The notes under the pieces were generated by a model. It saw only the letters and a list, made by a program, of their open reading frames with translations, had not been told where the DNA came from and searched no databases. A DNA stretch of 64,000 bases, taken from Rufibacter psychrotolerans (lineage in GTDB: Bacteria > Bacteroidota > Bacteroidia > Cytophagales > Hymenobacteraceae). The stretch is from contig NZ_JAFFJV010000001.1 of the NCBI RefSeq assembly GCF_016924645.1, positions 62,001 through 126,000 on the forward strand, in the 5' to 3' direction. The translations under genes and the position numbers were made by a program. Below are positions 58,200-64,000 of this stretch, one piece after another. How positions within the stretch are numbered: position 1 is the first letter of the stretch; each line of letters opens with the position of its first letter.

Positions 58200-59039
58200 A
58201 TGAGATCGTTCCTTCTTTATTTGTTAACAGGAGTCACCCTTTGGGCGGCTTCCTGTGCTAATACCTCCAGGTCCTTGGGCCCTGAGCCAGGGCCTACTCC
58301 TGTAGCGCAGAATGCTTCCTCGCTAACGGTGATGGCGTACAACATTCACCACTGTAATCCTCCCTCTAAACCAGAGGTGATAGACTTGGCGGCTATTGTG
58401 AACACCATACGGAAGCAAAAGCCAGATTTAGTGGCGCTGCAGGAGGTAGATGTGCGCACAGAGCGGTCCGGGAACGTACACCAGGCAGAAGAGATTGCCA
58501 AAAGGCTGGGCATGCATTTTTTCTTTGGCAAAGCGATAGACCACCAGGGCGGCGAGTACGGGGTAGCCCTCCTGTCCAGGTATCCTTTGTCTGAGACAGT
58601 GGTTCACCGGCTGCCTACCAAGGCTGAGACCAAAGGTGAACCGCGGGTGTTGGCCACCGCCAAGGTGACGCTGCCAGACGGAACCAGCCTTCGGTTTGGC
58701 AGTACCCACCTAGATGCCCAAAGAGACTCCGTAAACCGGGAACTCCAGATAAGGGAAATTGTGAAAATCGCCTCAGGGGAACCGCTCCCGTTTCTGCTGG
58801 CCGGTGATTTCAACGCCACTCCTGGCTCTGGCACCGTCAATCTGCTGGACCAAGCCTTTACCCGTACCTGCCAGCAGTGCGCCCCCACCATTCCGGTCCT
58901 GAAACCAACCAAAGCCATTGATTTTATCGCGTACAGGCACCCGGCGGGCAAGTTCTTAGTGAGCAGCCATACGGTTGTTCCAGAGACGTATGCCTCTGAT
59001 CACCTGCCGGTGGTAGCTGTTATCCGGGTCCAGAATTGA
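58200..59039 (+). CDS. Endonuclease/exonuclease/phosphatase-family lipoprotein
   Basis: 279 residues; lipoprotein signal with LWAASC (Cys19). EEP core: MAYNIHH, LQEVD with the metal-binding Glu, GSTHLD, LAGDFNATPGSG and ASDHLPVVAVI (final His). This fold includes phosphodiesterases, sphingomyelinases and sugar-phosphatases; the substrate is unknown. Being exported, and joined to susCD with 7-nt spacing, it probably cuts a phosphodiester outside the cell membrane before or after SusC import. Confidence 0.88.
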   Translation: MRSFLLYLLTGVTLWAASCANTSRSLGPEPGPTPVAQNASSLTVMAYNIHHCNPPSKPEVIDLAAIVNTIRKQKPDLVALQEVDVRTERSGNVHQAEEIAKRLGMHFFFGKAIDHQGGEYGVALLSRYPLSETVVHRLPTKAETKGEPRVLATAKVTLPDGTSLRFGSTHLDAQRDSVNRELQIREIVKIASGEPLPFLLAGDFNATPGSGTVNLLDQAFTRTCQQCAPTIPVLKPTKAIDFIAYRHPAGKFLVSSHTVVPETYASDHLPVVAVIRVQN

Positions 59040-59203
59040 GTAGGGCGGGCGGGTCCTTTTAGACATAACCGCTTGTCCTCCTACACTGGCACGCCGTATG
59101 GCCCCGGTGACCTGCTTCGCGCCATTCATGCGCTTTTTACAATCGTTCGCACCCATCATCTACATATTAATTCCTCCAGAGAAACAGCTTAGCAAGACAG
59201 TAC

Positions 59204-60784
59204 ATGAAAAAATCAGTTCTATTAGCCGGCAGCCTGCTCATGGCCTGGGCAGTACAGGCCCAATCTACGGTAAACGGGTACGTTTATGAAGATGTCAACG
59301 GCAATGGCCGGAAAGACAAACGCGAAAAAGGAATCCAGAAAGTAGCCGTGACCAATGGCCGCGAAGTAACCCTGACGGATGCAAAAGGAAAGTACACCCT
59401 GCCGGTAGGGCAGGATAACATTATCTCGGTGATTAAACCCAGCGGCTATAACGTGCGCCTCAACTCCGCTAATCTGCCGCAGTTCTACTACATCCACAAA
59501 CCACAGGGTTCCCCAGCCCTCAAGTTCAAAGGCGTGGCCCCCACCGGACCGCTCCCTAAATCCGTGGACTTTGCGCTTGCTCCGGCCCAGGAAGGCGATG
59601 AGTTCACGATGTTGCTCTTCGGCGATCCGCAGCCCTATACAGAGCAGGAAGTGGATTTCTTTGCCCGCGGCATTGTGGCCGAGGTAGAGGGCATCAAGAA
59701 TGTACCCTTCGGGTTAAGCCTGGGTGATCTGGTGGGCAATGACCTTAAATTATTCAACCCCTACATCAAAGCCGTGAAGAAGGTGGGCATTCCCTGGTAC
59801 AACCTCATGGGCAACCACGACATTAACTTTGATGCCAAAGCCGATTCATTGGCTGACGAAACCTACGAGGCGCACTTTGGCCCGGCCAACTACGCCTTCA
59901 ACTACGGCAAGGTACACTTCATTGTATTGGACGATGTGTTGTACCCAGACCCCAGAGACGGCAAAAGCTACTGGGGCGGGTTCCGGAAAGACCAGCTGGA
60001 TTTTGTGGAGAATGACCTGAAACTGGTGCCCAAAGACCATCTGGTGGTGCTAGCCTTTCACATCCCGCTCAGCGAGCCCGATGGGGATGCTTTCCGTGAC
60101 GAGGATCGGCAACGTCTCTTTGACTTGCTCAAAGACCATCCGCATACGCTTTCCCTCTCAGCGCACACGCACTTGCAGAAGCAGGATTTCTTTTCCAAGG
60201 CGGAAGGCTGGCACCAGGATAAACCACACCACCATTACAACGCAGGCACCACCTCCGGAGACTGGTACTCGGGCAAGCTGGACCAGAACGGAGTGCCTGA
60301 GTCTACCATGCGCGATGGCACGCCCAAGGGCTACGCTTTCCTCCATTTCAAAGGCAGCCAATACACCATTGACTACAAAGTAGCCAACCAACCCAAGGAA
60401 TACCAGATGGATCTGTTCCTGCCCAAGGTGGTGGCCAGGGGGAGGAATACCTCGGCCGGTGTTTTCGTCAATTTCTTCATGGGAAGCGAGCGGGACACGG
60501 TCTTATACCGGGTAGATGACGGCCCCTGGAAACCCATGGCTTTTCAAAGCGACTATGATCCGGCCTTCCTGCACAAGCTGCACGAATGGGACCTTGCCGA
60601 GGAACTGATGCCCGGGCGGAGACCCTCTAACCCAGCCAAAAGCCAGCACCTGTGGAGGGGCAATATTCCTACCAACCTGAGCGTGGGGGAGCATGCCATT
60701 GAAGTAAAAGCCACGGACATGTTTGGCCGCACCTTTACCCAAAAAGGCCGCTACCGCATTGAAGAACCCAAACAGGTTCAGTAG
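59204..60784 (+). CDS. Metallophosphoesterase with N-terminal Ig-like and C-terminal domains
   Basis: 526 residues, signal peptide (VLLAGSLLMAWAVQA). Residues ~22-95 form a MetallophosN-type beta-sandwich (NGYVYEDVNGNGRKD...); ~125-370 is a calcineurin-like core: LLFGDPQ, SLGDLVGN, LMGNHDIN, LAFHIPLS and SAHTHLQ, the di-metal site; the last ~150 residues are the MetallophosC-like domain. These enzymes hydrolyse phosphomono- or diesters. Together with EEP and SusCD it completes a probable phosphoester-scavenging cassette. Confidence 0.88.
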   Translation: MKKSVLLAGSLLMAWAVQAQSTVNGYVYEDVNGNGRKDKREKGIQKVAVTNGREVTLTDAKGKYTLPVGQDNIISVIKPSGYNVRLNSANLPQFYYIHKPQGSPALKFKGVAPTGPLPKSVDFALAPAQEGDEFTMLLFGDPQPYTEQEVDFFARGIVAEVEGIKNVPFGLSLGDLVGNDLKLFNPYIKAVKKVGIPWYNLMGNHDINFDAKADSLADETYEAHFGPANYAFNYGKVHFIVLDDVLYPDPRDGKSYWGGFRKDQLDFVENDLKLVPKDHLVVLAFHIPLSEPDGDAFRDEDRQRLFDLLKDHPHTLSLSAHTHLQKQDFFSKAEGWHQDKPHHHYNAGTTSGDWYSGKLDQNGVPESTMRDGTPKGYAFLHFKGSQYTIDYKVANQPKEYQMDLFLPKVVARGRNTSAGVFVNFFMGSERDTVLYRVDDGPWKPMAFQSDYDPAFLHKLHEWDLAEELMPGRRPSNPAKSQHLWRGNIPTNLSVGEHAIEVKATDMFGRTFTQKGRYRIEEPKQVQ

Positions 60785-60809
60785 GTCAACTTCTTTCACG
60801 GAACCAGAA

Positions 60810-60857
60810 ACTGGGTTCAGGGCAGGCAGGTAATCTTCTGCCCGCTCTGAACCCAGT
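60810..60857. terminator. Terminator-like hairpin after the metallophosphoesterase
   Basis: ACTGGGTTCAG pairs with CTGAACCCAGT, with an inner GGCAG/CTGCC stem. No T tract follows on either strand, so termination strength is uncertain. Confidence 0.5.
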
Positions 60858-60966
60858 ACTGTGAATGGGGGGCGTGCTATCAGTTACGTCGTACGAGTTA
60901 CTTACATACAGAGAACTCCCGCGCCAGGGCGGAAATGGACCAAAGCCGGGGAATGGCTTCTATGGT

Positions 60967-61572
60967 TTACCGCCTGCGGAACCGGGGCTGGTAAGAAGCC
61001 TTGGGCTTGGCAAGGGCCTGTAGTTTGCTCACTTCGGCAGGGGTAAGCGGCCTGAACTCACCCGGCTGCAAATCTCCTAGTTGCAGCGGGCCAATGGCTA
61101 CCCGTACCAACCGAAGCGTGGGAAACCCTACGGCCGCGGTCATCTTGCGCACCTGGCGGTTCATGCCCTGGCTGATTTTGATTTCCACCCAAGTGGTGGG
61201 AATGTTGGCCCGGAACCGGATGGGCCTGGAGCGCTCCCAAAAGGCAACATCTTCCAGGAGCCTGGCTTTGGCCGGGGCGGTCTTCTTGCCCTGGATGACT
61301 ACGCCCCGTTCTAATTGGTCCAAGGCTTCATCAGTGGGTACGCCTTCCACCTGCACCCAATAGGTTTTCTCCACCTTGAACTTAGGGTCTGAGAGGCGGT
61401 GCTGCAGTTGTTTGTCGTCGGTGAGCAGGACCAGGCCTTCGCTGTCATAGTCCAGGCGGCCCACCGGGTATACGTTGGGCACTTGCACATAGTCTTTCAA
61501 GGTGCGGCGGCCCGTTTCATCGGTGAACTGGGTGAGGACTTCAAACGGCTTGTTGAGGAGAAGGTAATGCAC
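60967..61572 (-). CDS. RsuA/RluE-type pseudouridine synthase
   Basis: 201 residues from GTG 61572, which puts the canonical VHYLLLNKPFEVLTQFTDETGR at the start; the frame is open to 61749 with an ATG, but that leader is Arg-rich and not S4-like. The catalytic motif is GRLDYDSEGLVLLTDD near residue 40, with Asp in GRLD. KTYWVQVEG, then the late EIKISQGMNRQVRKM complete the RluE/RluB/RsuA branch. No S4 domain in the chosen form, as in RluE. It modifies rRNA uridines. Confidence 0.88.
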   Translation of the reverse strand: MHYLLLNKPFEVLTQFTDETGRRTLKDYVQVPNVYPVGRLDYDSEGLVLLTDDKQLQHRLSDPKFKVEKTYWVQVEGVPTDEALDQLERGVVIQGKKTAPAKARLLEDVAFWERSRPIRFRANIPTTWVEIKISQGMNRQVRKMTAAVGFPTLRLVRVAIGPLQLGDLQPGEFRPLTPAEVSKLQALAKPKASYQPRFRRR

Positions 61573-61662
61573 GGGCGTTAGGGATTGTGGAGAGGACAAA
61601 GGTACGGCTTTACGGTGGCTTGGGCTAATCTGACCGCAGAGGGCTAATCGTGCCCTGGTCCC

Positions 61663-61698
61663 GTTTTTAACCCCATTTTGCCAAAACAGGCCCGAAAC
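61663..61698. repeat. 36-bp palindrome family, copy 19
   Basis: Arms GTTTTTAACCCCATTT and AAAACAGGCCCGAAAC around TGCC, with CG extending outward. It lies 47 nt beyond the 3' end of the lipoprotein gene. Confidence 0.6.
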
Positions 61699-61745
61699 GG
61701 TTTTGCCTTTTGTGCGTTCCCGGCACCTGGTGCGCCCGGCCGGTT

Positions 61746-62492
61746 TCACCGAAGCCTGAGCCGCAGGTACTGGAAGGTATTGCTGGGCATTCCGTTTTCG
61801 GCGGCCATGAATTCCACGGGCGTTACCTGCAGCAAGATGGCGTGGTCAGATTCCCAGACAAAGTCGCGGGGTGCCCAGACCTGTTGGTCCAGCTCCAGGA
61901 ACTTCCGCACGGTAAACGACCCATCGCCTTGGGCCGATGGCGTTACCTGCCACACCTGCACGCCGTTGGGTACGCCCTCCAGTCCGTACGGCAAAGACAA
62001 ATTGGCCAGGTACCGCTGGCCGGGGGACAGCACCGGGTCAGACCAGGTGGTGGTCACCGTACCGGTGGCTTGGTTGATCAGGTAGCCTTCATAGTGTTCC
62101 CAGAAGGCACCCGTGACCAGGTAGTGCCCAATGGTGGGGTATTGCCCGGCGTATCGGAACTCCCTGGCGTCTACCTCATCTGTGCCCACCAGGGTGTCGG
62201 TGAATACCACGTAGGGCTGCGCCAACCGGCGGGTAGGAATCCGGAGAACGCCTTGCTTCTTCCGGATGAGGAGGGTGTCTTGCCGGAACGGGTCGTTGAA
62301 CCGGCTTTTGGCCGCGTCAAATTGGGCCGAGGTGGCTTGCTCTATCCTGAAGTGGGGGTGGGGCTGCGCAGAGTCACGTGCGGCAGGCGGCTGCGCAATG
62401 GCGGCCGGCTTGGCGGGGGTACCGGCCACATTGGCTGGCTGGTCGCAGCCTGGCCCAAGAAGAGCAAGCATTCCGAAGATCAGATGCCGCAT
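61746..62492 (-). CDS. Probable lipoprotein of unknown function
   Basis: 248 residues from ATG 62492, where a lipoprotein-like signal begins (HLIFGMLALLGPGC); the lipobox is imperfect (Gly-Pro before the Cys), so this is tentative. No known domain. The mature part is rich in beta-prone residues with motifs such as GHYLVTGAFWEHYEGYLI and WAPRDFVWESDHAILL. It is divergent from the small lipoprotein gene and sits 173 nt upstream of the pseudouridine synthase on the same strand. Possibly an envelope protein. Confidence 0.6.
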   Translation of the reverse strand: MRHLIFGMLALLGPGCDQPANVAGTPAKPAAIAQPPAARDSAQPHPHFRIEQATSAQFDAAKSRFNDPFRQDTLLIRKKQGVLRIPTRRLAQPYVVFTDTLVGTDEVDAREFRYAGQYPTIGHYLVTGAFWEHYEGYLINQATGTVTTTWSDPVLSPGQRYLANLSLPYGLEGVPNGVQVWQVTPSAQGDGSFTVRKFLELDQQVWAPRDFVWESDHAILLQVTPVEFMAAENGMPSNTFQYLRLRLR

Positions 62493-62535
62493 CACTGGTA
62501 GTAAGGGGTAGGTCTGGGGCATGAGGCGCACCGCT

Positions 62536-62570
62536 GTTTTGGGGCAAGGTACCAAAAACGGCTCAGAAAC
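62536..62570. repeat. 36-bp palindrome family, copy 20
   Basis: GTTTTGGGGC and right arm AAAACGGCTCAGAAAC; centre diverged, 35 bp. In the divergent intergenic region. Confidence 0.5.
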
Positions 62571-62717
62571 AGAGCCGGAACCAGGCTGGGTTTGGGCGGC
62601 AGAGCCGTAAGGCTTTTTCCTGCGTATAAAAAGCATGACCAAGGTGAGGGGGAGCATTTCTTCCCCGCTGGTCTAAACGCAATTGCCAAGACCCCAAACC
62701 CACTAACAGGCAACACT

Positions 62718-62942
62718 ATGAAAAAGGTATTAGCATACGGAGCCGCTTTACAACTGCTGTTCCTGGTAGGCTGCAACTCTGGCCCTAAACCCAAAGAAGC
62801 CGAGGTAGCCCCCACAGCCACCGAAGACCGGGACCCCTCGGTGCGGGCCCAGGACTATGAAACCGGCGCCGCCGATAACCGCGCCGACACCATGGCGCCC
62901 CAGGTTGATTCCTCGGCTGCCGCCGCCACTACCGGCCCATAA
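62718..62942 (+). CDS. Small lipoprotein, disordered mature part
   Basis: 74 residues from ATG 62718: signal KVLAYGAALQLLFLVGC (lipobox LVGC, Cys19), then an acidic Ala/Glu/Asp/Pro-rich tail with no hydrophobic core. No known domain. Probably tethered to the membrane with a flexible tail. A strong terminator begins immediately after the stop. Confidence 0.7.
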   Translation: MKKVLAYGAALQLLFLVGCNSGPKPKEAEVAPTATEDRDPSVRAQDYETGAADNRADTMAPQVDSSAAAATTGP

Positions 62943-62991
62943 GCTGTAATCAAAAAGGCCGCCTGTTTGGGGCGGCCTTTTTGATTACAGC
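62943..62991. terminator. Perfect bidirectional terminator, 21-bp stem
   Basis: Arms 62943-62963 and 62971-62991 are exact reverse complements around TGTTTGG, with TTTTT within the stem end. It serves both convergent genes and overlaps the last codons of the minus-strand gene at 62985. Confidence 0.85.
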
Positions 62992-64000
62992 GTACCGAAG
63001 AAGCGGCGCAGGGCCCATTCACTACAGGCCAAGGCCAGCAGCAGGAAATAGAACCACGGCTGCTCAATCAGGTCTTTCTCTTCTTCCTGGCTGCGCAGCA
63101 CGGTCTTAAAATTGGCTTTGAGCAGATCCTGTTCCAGCTGCGCCAGTTGGGTGGGGTAGTACAGGCGGGTCTCAGAGCGCTGTGCCAATTGGTGAAGCAG
63201 GTCATGGTCGGCCACGGCCAGCAGCGATTCCAGGTTTTGCTCCTGTACCACAAACTCCCCATTGTCGGTGTAGTTCTGGTTTTCTACCCGCGCCGAGGCG
63301 GCGTAGCGGTACACGCCGGCCGGTAAGTTGCCCAGGCGCAGGCCTTCGCCCCCTTGTTCGTGGCGGAACCGGTGACGGGTTTGCCTGCCACCCTCGTGGG
63401 TGAGGGTGAGGGCAATGTCCTGTCCGAAGATTTCTTCCTGCACGGCATTGAAGACATCGGCCTGCAGGGCCACGCCTTCAGACACTTCAAACTCATCCTT
63501 CACCGGGTACACGTGCAGCCGCTTCTGGTTGCGCCGGTTGGCCAGCAGTTGAACCATGTGCGTCATCAGCTCATCATAAATCTGCGAGTTGCCGTGGTCT
63601 GCGGCCTCGGTGAGGCGCCACTGCCAGCTGCCATCGGTGAGCAGGACCGCCGTGGGCGCGGCGGAAGTGGCTTTGTAGAGCAGGAGCGGTTTGGTGGTGC
63701 GCACGGGGCCCACCTGCTGGTACAGGACCACTTCTGCCCCGGCCCCCACGCTCCAGTCCCCGAAGGTAACGGCGGTGGGAGGCCAGGTCCGGATGCGAGT
63801 TTGGGCAATAGGCTCGGTAGAGAAACGCCGGAAAGTTTGGTTGAGTACCGGTTGCACCTCATCATACTGCACCGAAGGGCGGCCCAGCTGCACGCCGGCC
63901 TGCAGCGCGTTGAAGGCGTTGTAGTCTGACTGGGCACCCAGGATGTAGAAGGTAGGCACCCTGGCAGCCCGCAGCCGACGGAGCCAGTCGGTACCCAGGC
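62985..64000 (-). CDS. C-terminal part of a membrane-anchored protein (possibly VWA/BatA-like)
   Basis: Open across the right edge, so the N terminus is missing; the GTG at 63959 is internal. The visible ~338 residues form an exported domain (VTFGDWSVGAGAEVVLYQQVGPVRTTKPLLLY, DGSWQWRLTEAADHGNSQIYDELM) with C-terminal Ig-like strands, then one membrane helix (PWFYFLLLALACSEWALRRFFG). The layout suggests a von-Willebrand-like or glutamine-amidotransferase-like membrane protein of Bacteroidota, anchored at its C terminus; the family is not certain. Confidence 0.6.
   Translation of the reverse strand, partial: LGTDWLRRLRAARVPTFYILGAQSDYNAFNALQAGVQLGRPSVQYDEVQPVLNQTFRRFSTEPIAQTRIRTWPPTAVTFGDWSVGAGAEVVLYQQVGPVRTTKPLLLYKATSAAPTAVLLTDGSWQWRLTEAADHGNSQIYDELMTHMVQLLANRRNQKRLHVYPVKDEFEVSEGVALQADVFNAVQEEIFGQDIALTLTHEGGRQTRHRFRHEQGGEGLRLGNLPAGVYRYAASARVENQNYTDNGEFVVQEQNLESLLAVADHDLLHQLAQRSETRLYYPTQLAQLEQDLLKANFKTVLRSQEEEKDLIEQPWFYFLLLALACSEWALRRFFGTL

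Overview
The window comes from a GC-rich member of the Bacteroidota, most probably Cytophagales / Hymenobacteraceae (Rufibacter-, Pontibacter- or Hymenobacter-like). Supporting signs are the SusC/SusD pair, the many Spase II lipoproteins, the lack of Shine-Dalgarno sequences before starts, several exact TAnnTTTG minus-7 boxes, and the family content (Ino1, NamZ/NagZ, PE-POL LigD, PorT-like barrels). Genus is inference. No rRNA, tRNA, CRISPR array, prophage or intact insertion sequence was seen. Both edges cut a gene.

Layout. 0-4 kb: end of an SPFH protein, a ribbon-helix-helix protein, and a probable inositol-lipid cluster (ino1, GtrA, CDP-alcohol phosphatidyltransferase). 3.7-8 kb (minus): GH3 NagZ lipoprotein, NamZ (DUF1343) and a phosphodiesterase-type lipoprotein, a likely wall-turnover operon. 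8-13 kb: SDR epimerase, a frameshifted dienelactone hydrolase with an AraC regulator, a PAP2 phosphatase and a DUF2059 protein. 13-24.5 kb: a run of stress-type genes (Nudix, two disordered hydrophilic proteins, a LigD carrying only phosphoesterase and polymerase domains, membrane SDR, cupin, CZB protein, M48-like protease, PA2169-type four-helix protein) with an M28 peptidase, a 3D-domain protein and a beta-barrel. 24.6-31.2 kb: peptidases (aminopeptidase P, M28, S9) and a SIMPL protein. 31.4-42.2 kb: housekeeping (clpS-recR, a fused glycosyltransferase, aminotransferase, rfaE1, hemE, marC, a degenerate receiver, purK-purE-GNAT). 42.2-50.1 kb: a lipoprotein sugar dehydrogenase overlapping a cytochrome c, an AT-rich island with a beta-barrel gene lacking a proper start, a histidine phosphatase, AraC plus membrane protein, a DEDDh exonuclease. 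50.4-60.8 kb: dnaK, then a susC-susD-EEP-metallophosphoesterase cassette that looks built for phosphoester scavenging. 60.9-64 kb: pseudouridine synthase, lipoproteins and the C-terminal part of a membrane-anchored protein.

The most notable signal is not a gene. About 20 copies of a 36-bp interrupted palindrome (16-nt arm, 4-nt loop, 16-nt arm; idealised arms GTTTTGGGCCTGTTTT and AAAACNGGCCYAAAAC) are scattered through the window. Sixteen lie within about 65 nt of the 3' end of a gene, and several abut or overlap a conventional Rho-independent terminator. They seem to be an abundant 3'-UTR palindrome family, acting as mobile REP/MITE-like units, as terminator/stability elements, or both. A second, larger inverted repeat lies between rfaE1 and hemE.

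Two genes are interrupted at homopolymer runs (8 A at 9857-9864; 9 T at 46274-46282). Assembly error, pseudogenization and phase variation cannot be separated from the sequence alone.
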